DNA of 64,000 nt from Patagioenas fasciata. Taxonomy: Eukaryota > Chordata > Aves > Columbiformes > Columbidae. The notes beneath the pieces are model-generated. The model saw only the letters and a program-made list of their open reading frames with translations. It was not told the origin of the DNA and did no database searches. The stretch spans positions 20,001-84,000 of the forward strand of contig NW_027288749.1 in the NCBI RefSeq assembly GCF_037038585.1, given 5' to 3'. Made by a program: the position numbers and the translations under genes. This document shows positions 45,080 to 57,000 of the stretch, piece after piece. Each line of letters opens with the position of its first letter. Position 1 is the first letter of the stretch.

Positions 45080-45775
45080 AGGAGGAACTTGGTGATGCAG
45101 GACGATCTCTATCAGCACATGTGGTGTTTTCCTCTGTTGAAGATGGATTCAGTCTCTTGGCCCTCTGAAAGAGAAGTGGAGGGGGGGGGCTGGGAAGGGG
45201 TTGGGAACTGCAGGGAGGGGGGTAAAGTTCTCTTTGGGGCAAGGGTGATCCAGGAACAGTCCCTTTTGGGCAGGCGAAGGGTCCAGGGAACTTCACAGTG
45301 CGATGCCAGCGTGTCCCGGGCAGGGCAGCTCCAGCCTAGTGTCAGTGTTGTATTGCAGGTGGGGAGGCTTGCATTGTGCCTGTCAGACGGTCCCGGGGTC
45401 TCGTCGCGCTTGAGGGACCCGACAGGCATCCCGGGCGCCATCCCGGGCGCCATCCCGGGATCCGGAACGCCGGCGCCATTTGGCGTAGCGCCAATCGGGT
45501 CCTGGTTTTCTTGTATCAGCAGCTGAAAGCGTGGATGGTTTTTGCATTTTGGATGTTTCTGCGCAGTTGTGTTTTATGGTGTAGTTCTGGGCTGCATCGG
45601 CAGCTGTGCTCTGTACCCCTCCAGTCTAAGGGACTGGCACTTCTTCCCAGCGTCTTGAAGTTTTTAAGTAGTGCTGCCGTCTCCTGTGTGTGTGTGTGTG
45701 CGCCAGTGCTGCCGTCTCCTGTGTGTGTGTGTGCGCCAGTGCCGCTGTCTTATAAGGGGCCGTGACGTAGACAGT
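45080..45775 (+). repeat. NFI-palindrome repeat family, copy 3
   Basis: Begins directly at the outer LTR edge with sequence homologous to the exon-like segment of copies 1 and 2 (GATGCAGGACGATCTC...), then follows the same landmarks through the NFI palindrome, the GGGCTGCATCGGCAGC stretch and two diverged 35-bp-type units (45,675-45,740). It lacks the polypyrimidine acceptor region found upstream in copies 1 and 2, so its left part was removed or lies beyond the retroviral insertion. Confidence 0.75.
45480..45494 (+). promoter_or_regulatory. Perfect NFI (CTF/NF1) palindrome
   Basis: TTGGCGTAGCGCCAA, full-consensus site at the same relative position as in copies 1 and 2, with a third spacer variant. 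Confidence 0.6.
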
Positions 45776-46998
45776 ACTGAATGCTGCTCCGTGCTACTTC
45801 TCCTCCGGTGGCAAATGCTTCACAGTCGCCCGAGGAAAGACACTTAGCAATCGATTTCCAAGAGAAATGAAACACATGATGCCATAAGGCGAAAGAATAT
45901 CAGGGCATCTCTTCACAAGCTTGTCCCTGATCTATAGCTGAGGGCAAACACTTGTATGCTTGTGGGAGAGCCTGTGTCTTTCCTGGAAGCGTTTGGGAGT
46001 TTTGCTCAGACGCATGTTTCCTCAAGTTCAAGAATCAAGATCTAGGATACCTGCAGACAGGTGCCTGTTTGTGTGGAGACAGTCTGCCTGAAACTCTGTG
46101 TTCCTTAGCGCCCACTCTTTCTATCCGTCGCTCCACACGCCTGTGAGTCCCTTTCTTTCTCTCCACAAGCACGTGTGTTGACTTTGTCGCACACGTGCAT
46201 CTGCACAAGCGTTGAGCTCAGCGGACGGAGTGTGTCTCTTGACACTTGCTGTGTGTTGGCTGTGTCTGCCTGCTCCAGTGAAGAGAGAAATAGGAAATCA
46301 TCTTGGTAGAGGCAACAAAGCAAAAGCGAGGCAGGATTGACATCTGCTCAACAGAGACGGAATCCCCGCGCTGACACAGTTCACAGTTACACGAGAAGAA
46401 ATCTGAGCGGTACATGGACCGGAGACGTGTTTCCGAAGAGGTCGTTTAGCGAGTGAACAGCAGTGTGCGCGACTTTCAGGGGTGTGCCTGGAAAGTGCCA
46501 GAATCACCAGAGCATCTGTGCAAAAGCTGCTGCCTCTGTGACCGCATTGAGGCACGTTCCCGTGTCTGCGAGTGTATAGACGGCTCTTTCGTGTTCACTC
46601 CGAGGGAAACGGTCCGGTATTGCTTCTGTGCGTACAGATTCGATTCCCTTGTCTCTTGCGAACACGGGGAACTCTGTGCATCGAAATCTATAGGGTAAGG
46701 ACGCGTCTGCATATGTTTTGGTGAACAATCGAGTGTGCGTGTTCTGACAGCTGCCTCTATGCAGAAGTCTCCACAGAGCCACTTCTGAATGCCCCGCAGC
46801 CCAGCACTGAATGGATACACTAACAAGTGGACCGGTGTGAGCAACCACATCTTCAGAAGGACGTCTTTCATCTCACAGCAGCACGAACGTCTTGGCGTTC
46901 GAGCACACGGCAGAAACAAGGTGTGAACAGATGAGCTGCTGCTATTTTCTCCGTTTGGCATGCTTCGTTGTAGCTCTCTTGACGGACGCAAGAGCAAC
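45776..46998. other. Unassigned DNA between repeat copy 3 and the macrosatellite
   Basis: About 1.2 kb without internal repetition that I can see and without recognisable genes. It includes one cysteine-rich open stretch at 46,453-46,698 on the + strand (GTG start, about 12 cysteines in 81 codons, ending near a GTAAGG donor-like site), which could be an exon remnant or chance. It ends where the macrosatellite begins at CAGCTGACATAG. Confidence 0.5.
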
Positions 46999-47155
46999 AG
47001 CTGACATAGAACCTTTGTCACAATGCCCGCTACTGTGGTGAGGATGCGGGCACTCTGCGGGTGACAGGGACACAGCAGGACTTGGTGTCAGCTCAGCAAT
47101 TTCTCAGTTCCCCAAAGAAGCTGAATTCTGCAAATTGCTGCTGTTGGTCTTGAAA

Positions 47156-47326
47156 TGACGTCATCAGGTGGGTGTTTTGGTGTAATACACTGAAAACCAG
47201 AGCAGAAATGCTGAAATATTCCCATGGTATGCATGGTCTTAGGAGCAAAGCACCGTGACTCAGCCTAAGTTGATCTGCCGCTTATTCTTTTGTACTGCCA
47301 GCAGATTGTGGAAGTAGAGTATAAAA
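47156..47326 (+). promoter_or_regulatory. Promoter-like cassette of monomer 1 (CRE, AP-1, TATA), repeated in every monomer
   Basis: A consensus CRE TGACGTCA at 47,156-47,163, an AP-1 site TGACTCA near 47,258, an octamer-like ATGCAT between them, and TATAAAA at 47,320-47,326 lie on one strand in this order. The cassette recurs in all later monomers. The AP-1 site is kept everywhere I checked (as TGAGTCA, its complement, near 58,761). TATA is altered to TACAAAA near 63,244. The CRE is intact in monomers 1, 2 (48,040), 18 (62,195) and 20 (63,963) and mostly decayed elsewhere at its CpG. Transcription is inferred, not shown. Confidence 0.5.
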
Positions 47327-47853
47327 CCCATCCTTATGGAGAGATCTTTGCATTTTAGGCTTAGTCTAAGTTTCTCAAGTAGCCGGGGTTTTTGATTGGG
47401 CCTAATCCATCAGGTCTGATGGCTTTCCTCCTTGTCTCCAGATGAATGTGTTAGAAAATATAAAGCAAGGAAAGGTCCTTTGGCGTATTTTGCCTTGCCT
47501 TATTTCCTTCTCATCCTGTTCTCTGTCCCAGCCTGTCTCACTAACCCCTCGTCTGGCTGCATGTCTCTTCTTTCCTCTCTCCTTTTCTCAAACTCTCCTG
47601 CTTCCTGGCTTTTGTCTTTCCATTCCTCCATTTCAGTCCTGCAGCCCGGCACTAGATTTTCCTCTTCCCTCCCTTTGGCTTGCTCCCTTCGCTTTCTCCC
47701 TTTGTTCCATATCCTTCTTTCCGACTTGTCTCTGGGAGACTTTTGGCCACGCTGGACCCAAGTCTGGGGATGTTTTGGAAACTTTTCAGAGGCCTCGCTG
47801 CTAAGGGGGGAGACAGCAGGCAGTGACAGGCCCGGGGCTGACAGGCTCCCCCT

Positions 47854-47868
47854 CCCCTAGGGGGCGCT
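47854..47868 (+). promoter_or_regulatory. CTCF-like core motif of monomer 1, repeated once per monomer
   Basis: CCCCTAGGGGGCGCT matches the CTCF core (CCASYAGRKGGCRSY) at 14 of 15 positions; the third base is C instead of A. The same 15-mer is at 48,740, 49,624, 50,510, 51,398, 52,283, 53,168, 54,048, 54,934, 55,822, 56,707, 57,592, 58,474, 59,360, 60,243, 61,125, 62,009 and 63,777. Only the monomer at about 62,883 is altered (GCCATAGGGGGCGCT). All lie in the same orientation, about 885 bp apart, at the end of the pyrimidine-rich body and roughly 175 bp before the next CRE-like site. Binding is inferred from motif only. Confidence 0.6.
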
Positions 47869-49619
47869 CGACTGCCACACCCAGCTGACATAGAACCTTT
47901 GTCACAATGCCCGCTACCGTGGTGAGGATGCGGGCACTCTGCGGGTGACAGGGACACAGCAGGACTTGGTGTCAGCTCAGCAATTTCTCACTTCCCCAAA
48001 GAAGCTGAATTCTGCAAATTGCTGCTGTTGCTTTTGAAATGACGTCATCAGGTGGGTGTTTTGGTGTAATACACTGAAAACCAGAGCAGAAATGCTGAAA
48101 TATTCCCATGGTATGCATGGTCTTAGGAGCAAAGCACCGTGACTCAGCCTAAGTTGATCTGCCGCTTATTCTTTTGTACTGCCAGCAGATTGTGGAAGTA
48201 GAGTATAAAACCCATCCTTATGGAGAGATCTTTGCATTTTAGGCTTAGTCTAAGTGTCTCAAGTAGCCGGGGTTTTTGATTGGGCCTAATCCATTCAGGT
48301 CTGATGGCTTTCCTCCTCGTCTCCAGATGAATGTGGTAGAAAATATAAAGCAAGGAAACGTCCTTTGGCCCAGCCTTGCCTTGCCTTATTTCCTTCTCAT
48401 CCTGTTCTCTGTGCCAGCCTCTCTCACTAACCCCTCGTCTGGCTGCATGTCTCCTCTTTCCTCTCTCCTTTCCTCAAACTCTCCTGCTTCCTGGCTTTTG
48501 TCTTTCCATTCCTCCATTTCAGTCCTGCAGCCCGGCACTAGATTTTCCTCTTCCCTCCCTTTGGCTTGCTCCCTTCGCTTTCTCCCTTTGTTCCATATCC
48601 TTCTTTCCGACTTGTCTCTTGGAGACTTTTGGCCACGCTGGACCCAAGTCTGGGGATGTTTTGGAAACTTTTCAGAGGCCTCGCTGCTGAGGGGGGAGAC
48701 AGCAGGCAGTGACAGGCCTGGGGCTGACTGGCTCCCCCTCCCCTAGGGGGCGCTCGGCTGCCACACCCAGCTGACATAGAACCTTTGTCACAATGCCCGC
48801 TACCGTGGTGAGGATGCGGGCACTCTGCGGGTGACAGGGACACAGCAGGACTTGGTGTCAGCTCAGCAATTTCTCAGTTCCCGAAAGAAGCTGAATTCTG
48901 CAAATTGCTGCTGTTGCTCTTGCAATGATGTCATCAGGTGGGTGTTTTGGTGTAATACAATGAAAACCAGAGCAGAAATGCTGAAATATTCCCATGGTAT
49001 GCATGGTCTTAGGAGCAAAGCACCGTGACTCAGCCTAAGGAGATCTGCCGCTTATTCTTTTGTACTGCCAGCAGATTGTGGAAGTAGAGTATAAAACCCA
49101 TCCTTATGGAGAGATCTTTGCATTTTAGGCTTAGTCTAAGTGTCTCAAGTAGCCGGGGTTTTTGATTGGGCCTAATCCATCAGGTCTGATGGCTTTTCTC
49201 CTCGTCTCCAGATGAATGTGGTAGAAAATATAAAGCCAGGATATGTCCTTTAGCGTATTTTGCCTTGCCTTATTTCCTTCTCATCCTGTTCTCTGTGCCA
49301 GCCTCTCTGACTAAGCCCTCGTCTGGCTGCATGTCTCCTCTTTCCTCTCTCCTTTTCTCAAACTCTCCTGCTTCCTGGCTTTTGTCTTTCCATTCCTCCA
49401 TTTCAGTCCTGCAGCCCGGCACTAGATTTTCCTCTTCCCTCCCTTTGGCTTGCTCCCTTCGCTTTCTCCCTTTGTTCCATATCCTTCTTTCCGACTTGTC
49501 TCTTGGGTCCAGCGTGGGTAAAAGTCTCCAAGTCTGGGGATGTTTTGGAAACTTTTCAGAGGCCTCGCTGCTGAGGGGGGAGACAGCAGGCAGTGACAGG
49601 CCCGGGGCTGACAGGCTCC

Positions 49620-52600
49620 CCCTCCCCTAGGGGGCGCTCGGCTGCCACACCCAGCTGACATAGAACCTTTGTCACAATGCCCGCTACCGTGGTGAGGATG
49701 CGGGCACTCCGTGGTTGACAGAGACACAGCAGGACTTGGTGTCAGCTCAGCAATTTCTCAGTTCCCCAAAGAAGCTGAATTCTGCAAATTGCTGCTGTTG
49801 CTCTTGAAATGATGTCATCAGGTGGGTGTTTTGGTGTAATACACTTAAAAACCAGAGCAGAAATGCTGAAATATTCCCATGGTATGCATGGTCTTAGGAG
49901 CAAAGCACCGTGACTCAGCCTAAGGAGATCTGCCGCTTATTCTTTTGTACTGCCAGCAGATTGTGGAAGTAGAGTATAAAACCCATCCTTATGGAGAGAT
50001 CTTTGCATTTTAGGCTTAGTCTAAGTGTCTCAAGTAGCTGGGGTTTTTGATTGCGCCTAATCCATCAGGTCTGATGGCTTTCCTCCTTGTCTCCAGATGA
50101 ATGTGTTAGAAAATATAAAGCAAGGAAACGTCCTTTGGCCCAGCCTTACCTTGCCTTATTTCCTTCTCATCCTGTTCTCTGTCCCAGCCTGTCTCACTAA
50201 CCCCTCGTCTGGCTGCATGTCTCTTCTTTCCTCTCTCCTTTTCTCAAACTCTCCTGCTTCCTGGCTTTTGTCTTTCCATTCCTCCATTTCAGTCCTGCAG
50301 CCCGGCACTAGATATTCCTCTTCCCTCCCTTTGGCTTGCTCCCTTCGCTTTCTCCCTTTGTTCCATATCCTCCTTTCCGACTTGTCTCTTGGGTCCAGCG
50401 TGGGTAAAAGTCTCCAAGTCTGGGGATGTTTTGGAAACTTTTCAGAGGCCTCGCTGCTGAGGGGGGAGACAGCAGGCAGTGACAGGCCCGGGGCTGACAG
50501 GCTCCCCCTCCCCTAGGGGGCGCTCGGCTGCCACACCCAGCTGACATAGAACCTTTGTCACAATGCCCGCTACCGTGGTGAGGATGCGGGCACTCCGTGG
50601 GTGACAGAGACACAGCAGGACTTGGTGTCAGCTCAGCAATTTCTGAGTTCCCCAAAGAAGCTGAATTCTGCAAATTGCTGATGTTGCTCTTGAAATGATG
50701 TCATCAGGTGGGTGTTTTGGTGTAATACACTTAAAAACCAGAGCAGAAATGCTGAAATATTCCCATGCTATGCATGGTCTTAGGAGCAAAGCACCGTGAC
50801 TCAGCCTAAGGAGATCTGCCGCTTATTCTTTTGTACTGCCAGCAGATTGTGGAAGTAGAGTATAAAACCCATCCTTATGGAGAGATCTTTGCATTTTAGG
50901 CTTAGTCTAAGTGTCTCAAGTAGCCGGGGTTTTTGATTGCGCCTAATCCATCAGGTCTGATGGCTTTCCTCCTTGTCTCCAGATGAATGTGTTAGAAAAT
51001 ATAAAGCAAGGAAACGTCCTTTGGCCCAGCCTTACCTTGCCTTATTTCCTTCTCATCCTGTTCTCTGTGCCAGCCTCTCTCACTAAGCCCTCGTCTGGCT
51101 GCATGTCTCTTCTTTCCTCTCTCCTTTTCTCAAACTCTCCTGCTTCCTGGCTTTTGTCTTTCCATTCCTCCATTTCAGTCCTGCAGCCCGGCACTAGATA
51201 TTCCTCTTCCCTCCCTTTGGCTTGCTCCCTTCGCTTTCTCCCTTTGTTCCATATCCTTCTTTCCAACTTGTCTCTTGGGTCCAGCGTGGGTAAAAGTCTC
51301 CAAGTCTGGGGATGTTTTGGAAACTTGTCAGAGGCCTCGCTGCTGAAAAGGGGGAGATAACAGGCAGTGACAGGCCCGGGGCTGACAGGCTCCCCCTCCC
51401 CTAGGGGGCGCTCGGCTGCCACACCCATCTGACATAGAACCTTTGTCACAATGCCCGCCACCGTGGTGAGGATGCGGGCACTCTGCGGGTGACAGGGACA
51501 CAGCAGGACTTGGTGTCAGCTCAGCAATTTCTCAGTTCCCGAAAGAAGCTGAATTCTGCAAATTGCTGCTGTTGCTCTTGAAATGACGTCGTCAGGTGGG
51601 TGTTTTTGTGTAATACACTGAAAACCAGAGCAGAAATGCTGAAATATTCCCATGATATGCATGGTCTTAGGAGCAAAGCACCGTGACTCAGCCTAAGGAG
51701 ATCTGCCGCTTATTCTTTTGTACTGCCAGCAGATTGTGGAAGTAGAGTATAAAACCCATCCTTATGGAGAGATCTTTGCATTTTAGGCTTAGTCTAAGTG
51801 TCTCAAGTAGCCGGGGTTTTTGATAGGTCCTGATCCATCAGGTCTGATGGCTTTTCTCCTTGTCTCCAGATGAATGTGGTAGGAAATATAAAGCAAGGAA
51901 ACGTCCTTTGGCCCAGCCTTGCCTTGCCTTATTTCCTTCTCATCCTGTTCTCTGTCCCAGCCTCTCTCACTAACCCCTCGTCTGGCTGCCTGTCTCTTCT
52001 TTCCTCTCTCCTTTTCTCAAACTCTCCTGCTTCCTGGCTTTTGTCTTTCCATTCCTCCATTTCAGTCCTGCAGCCCGGCACTAGATTTTCCTCTTCCCTC
52101 CCTTTGGCTTGCTCCCTTCGCTTTCTCTCTTTGTTCCATATCCTTCTTTCCGACTTGTCTCTTGGAGACTTTTGGCCACGCTGGACCCAAGTCTTGGGAT
52201 ATTTTAGATACTTTTCAGAGGCCTCGGTAGTGACAGGGGGGACAGCAGGCAGTGACAGGCCCGGGGCTGACAGGCTCCCCCTCCCCTAGGGGGCGCTCGG
52301 CTGCCACACCCAGCTGACATAGAACCTTTGTCACAATGCCCGCTACCGTGGTGAGGATGCGGGCACTCTGCGGGTGACAGGGAGACAGCAGGACTTGGTG
52401 TCAGCTCAGCAATTTCTCAGTTCCCCAAAGAAGCTGAATTCTGCAAATTGCTGCTGTTGCTCTTGAAATGATGTCATCAGGTGGGTGTTTTGGTGTAATA
52501 CACTTAAAAACCAGAGCAGAAATGCTGAAATATTCCTATGCTATGCATGGTGTTAGGAGCAAAGCACCGTGACTCAGCCTAAGGAGATCTGCCGCTTATT

Positions 52601-54040
52601 CTTTTGTACTGGCAGCAGATTGTGGAAGTAGAGTATAAAACCCATCCTTATGGAGAGATCTTTGCATTTTAGGCTTAGTCTAAGTGTCTCAAGTAGCCGG
52701 GGTTTTTGATTGGGCCTAATCCATCAGGTCTGATGGCTTTCCTCCTCGTCTCCAGATGAATGTGGTAGAAAATATAAAGCAAGGAAACGTCCTTTGGCGT
52801 ATGTTGCCTTGCCTTATTTCCTTCTCATCCTGTTCTCTGTCCCAGCCTGTCTCACTAACCCCTCGTCTGGCTGCATGTCTCTTCTTTCCTCTCTCCTTTT
52901 CTCAAACTCTCCTGCTTCCTGGCTTTTGTCTTTCCATTCCTCCATTTCAGTCCTGCAGCCCGGCACTAGATTTTCCTCTTCCCTCCCTTTGGCTTGCTCC
53001 CTTCGCTTTCTCCCTTTGTTCCATATCCTTCTTTCCGACTTGTCTCTTGGAGACTTTTGGCCACGCTGGACCCACGTCTGGGGATGTTTTGGAAACTTGT
53101 CAGAGGCCTCACTGGTGACAGGGGAGACAGCAGGCAGTGACAGGCCCGGGGCTGACAGGCTCCCCCTCCCCTAGGGGGCGCTTGGCTGCCACACCCAGCT
53201 GACATAGAACCTTTGTCACAATGCCCGCTACCGTGGTGAGGATGCTGGCACTCTGCGGGTGACAGGGACACAGCAGGACTTGATGTCAGCTCAGCAATTT
53301 CTCAGTTCCCCAAAGAAGTTGAATTCTGCAAATTGCTGCTGTTGCTCTGAAATGATGTCATCAGGTGGGTGTTTTGGTGTAATACACTGAAAACCAGAGC
53401 AGAAATGCTGAAATATTCCCATGGTATGCATGGTCTTAGGAGCAAAGCACGGTGACTCAGCCTAAGGAGATCTGCCACTTATTCTTTTGTACTGCCAGCA
53501 GATTGTGGGAGTATAAAACCCATCCTTATGGAGAGATCTTTGCATTTTAGACTTAGTATAAGTGTCTCAAGTAGCCGGGGTTTTTGATAGGTCCTGATCC
53601 ATCAGGTCTGATGGCTTTTCTCCTTGTCTCCAGATGAATGTGGTAGGAAATATAAAGCAAGGAAACGTCCTTTGGCCCAGCCTTGCCTTGCTTTATTTCC
53701 TTCTCATCCTGTTCTCTGTCCCAGCCTCTCTCACTAACCCCTCGTCTGGCTGCCTGTCTCTTCTTTCCTCTCTCCTTTTCTCAAACTCTCCTGCTTCCTG
53801 GCTTTTGTCTTTCCATTCCTCCATTTCAGTCCTGCAGCCCGGCACTAGATTTTCCTCTTCCCTCCCTTTGGCTTGCTCCCTTCGCTTTCTCTCTTTGTTC
53901 CATATCCTTCTTTCCGACTTGTCTCTTGGAGACTTTTGGCCACGCTGGACCCAAGTCTGGGGATATTTTAGATACTTTTCAGGGGCCTCGGTGGTGACCA
54001 GGGGGGACAGCAGGCAGTGACAGGCCCGGGGCTGACAGGC
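49620..54040 (+). repeat. Five-monomer higher-order repeat, copy A (4,424 bp)
   Basis: The monomers at 50,097, 50,983, 51,870, 52,756 and 53,634 recur in order exactly 4,424 bp downstream with their private variants: the short TGTGGGAGTATAAAA monomer at 53,506, the CGTCGTCAGG variant at 51,587, and the GCACTCCGTGGTTGAC variant at 49,708 and 54,131. The left breakpoint lies between about 49,530 and 49,706, so both edges are approximate. Confidence 0.9.
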
Positions 54041-57000
54041 TCCCACTCCCCTAGGGGGCGCTCGGCTGCCACACCCAGCTGACATAGAACCTTTGTCACA
54101 ATGCCCGCTACCGTGGTGAGGATGCGGGCACTCCGTGGTTGACAGAGACACAGCAGGACTTGGTGTCAGCTCAGCAATTTCTCAGTTCCCCAAAGAAGCT
54201 GAATTCTGCAAATTGCTGCTGTTGCTCTTGAAATGATGTCATCAGGTGGGTGTTTTGGTGTAATACACTTAAAAACCAGAGCAGAAATGCTGAAATATTC
54301 CCATGGTATGCATGGTCTTAGGAGCAAAGCACCGTGACTCAGCCTAAGGAGATCTGCCGCTTATTCTTTTGTACTGCCAGCAGATTGTGGAAGTAGAGTA
54401 TAAAACCCATCCTTATGGAGAGATCTTTGCATTTTAGGCTTAGTCTAAGTGTCTCAAGTAGCTGGGGTTTTTGATTGCGACTAATCCATCAGGTCTGATG
54501 GATTTCCTCCTTGTCTCCAGATGAATGTGTTAGAAAATATAAAGCAAGGAAACGTCCTTTGGCCCAGCCTTACCTTGCCTTATTTCCTTCTCATCCTGTT
54601 CTCTGTCCCAGCCTGTCTCACTAACCCCTCGTCTGGCTGCATGTCTCTTCTTTCCTCTCTCCTTTTCTCAAACTCTCCTGCTTCCTGGCTTTTGTCTTTC
54701 CATTCCTCCATTTCAGTCCTGCAGCCCGGCACTAGATATTCCTCTTCCCTCCCTTTGGCTTGCTCCCTTCGCTTTCTCCCTTTGTTCCATATCCTTCTTT
54801 CCGACTTGTCTCTTGGGTCCAGCGTGGGTAATAGTCTCCAAGTCTGGGGATGTTCTGGAAACTTTTCAGAGGCCTCGCTGCTGAGGGGGGAGACAGCAGG
54901 CAGTGACAGGCCCGGGGCTGACAGGCTCCCCCTCCCCTAGGGGGCGCTCGGCTGCCACACCCAGCTGACATAGAACCTTTGTCACAATGCCCGCTACCGT
55001 GGTGAGGATGCGGGCACTCTGCGGGTGACAGAGACACAGCAGGACTTGGTGTCAGCTCAGCAATTTCTGAGTTCCCCAAAGAAGCTGAATTCTGCAAATT
55101 GCTGATGTTGCTCTTGAAATGATGTCATCAGGTGGGTGTTTAGGTGTAATACACTTAAAAACCAGAGCAGAAATGCTGAAATATTCCCATGCTATGCATG
55201 GTCTTAGGAGCAAAGCACCGTGACTCAGCCTAAGGAGATCTGCCGCTTATTCTTTTGTACTGCCAGCAGATTGTGGAAGTAGAGTATAAAACCCATCCTT
55301 ATGGAGAGATCTTTGCATTTTAGGCTTAGTCTAAGTGTCTCAAGTAGCCGGGGTTTTTGATTGCGCCTAATCCATCAGGTCTGATGGCTTTCCTCCTTGT
55401 CTCCAGATGAATGTGTTAGAAAATATAAAGCAAGGAAACGTCCTTTGGCCCAGCCTTACCTTGCCTTATTTCCTTCTCATCCTGTTCTCTGTGCCAGCCT
55501 CTCTCACTAAGCCCTCGTCTGGCTGCATGTCTCTTCTTTCCTCTCTCCTTTTCTCAAACTCTCCTGCTTCCTGGCTTTTGTCTTTCCATTCCTCCATTTC
55601 AGTCCTGCAGCCCGGCACTAGATATTCCTCTTCCCTCCCTTTGGCTTGCTCCCTTCGCTTTCTCCCTTTGTTCCATATCCTTCTTTCCAACTTGTCTCTT
55701 GGGTCCAGCGTGGGTAAAAGTCTCCAAGTCTGGGGATGTTTTGGAAACTTTTCAGAGGCCTCGCTGCTGAAAAGGGGGAGATAACAGGCAGTGACAGGCC
55801 CGGGGCTGACAGGCTCCCCCTCCCCTAGGGGGCGCTCGGCTGCCACACCCATCTGACATAGAACCTTTGTCACAATGCCCGCCACCGTGGTGAGGATGCG
55901 GGCACTCTGCGGGTGACAGGGACACAGCAGGACTTGGTGTCAGCTCAGCAATTTCTCAGTTCCCGAAAGAAGCTGAATTCTGCAAATTGCTGCTGTTGCT
56001 CTTGAAATGACGTCGTCAGGTGGGTGTTTTTGTGTAATACACTGAAAACCAGAGCAGAAATGCTGAAATATTCCCATGATATGCATGGTCTTAGGAGCAA
56101 AGCACCGTGACTCAGCCTAAGGAGATCTGCCGCTTATTCTTTTGTACTGCCAGCAGATTGTGGAAGTAGAGTATAAAACCCATCCTTATGGAGAGATCTT
56201 TGCATTTTAGGCTTAGTCTAAGTGTCTCAAGTAGCCGGGGTTTTTGATAGGTCCTGATCCATCAGGTCTGATGGCTTTTCTCCTTGTCTCCAGATGAATG
56301 TGGTAGGAAATATAAAGCAAGGAAACGTCCTTTGGCCCAGCCTTGCCTTGCCTTATTTCCTTCTCATCCTGTTCTCTGTCCCAGCCTCTCTCACTAACCC
56401 CTCGTCTGGCTGCCTGTCTCTTCTTTCCTCTCTCCTTTTCTCAAACTCTCCTGCTTCCTGGCTTTTGTCTTTCCATTCCTCCATTTCAGTCCTGCAGCCC
56501 GGCACTAGATTTTCCTCTTCCCTCCCTTTGGCTTGCTCCCTTCGCTTTCTCTCTTTGTTCCATATCCTTCTTTCCGACTTGTCTCTTGGAGACTTTTGGC
56601 CACGCTGGACCCAAGTCTTGGGATATTTTAGATACTTTTCAGGGGCCTCGGTAGTGACAGGGGGGACAGCAGGCAGTGACAGGCCCGGGGCTGACAGGCT
56701 CCCCCTCCCCTAGGGGGCGCTCGGCTGCCACACCCAGCTGACATAGAACCTTTGTCACAATGCCCGCTACCGTGGTGAGGATGCGGGCACTCTGCGGGTG
56801 ACAGGGAGACAGCAGGACTTGGTGTCAGCTCAGCAATTTCTCAGTTCCCCAAAGAAGCTGAATTCTGCAAATTGCTGCTGTTGCTCTTGAAATGATGTCA
56901 TCAGGTGGGTGTTTTGGTGTAATACACTTAAAAACCAGAGCAGAAATGCTGAAATATTCCTATGCTATGCATGGTGTTAGGAGCAAAGCACCGTGACTCA

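Noticed and set aside
44859..45526. Short frames across the LTR and repeat copy 3
   Set aside because: They cross the LTR-repeat boundary or lie inside LTR U3 and have no recognisable motif.
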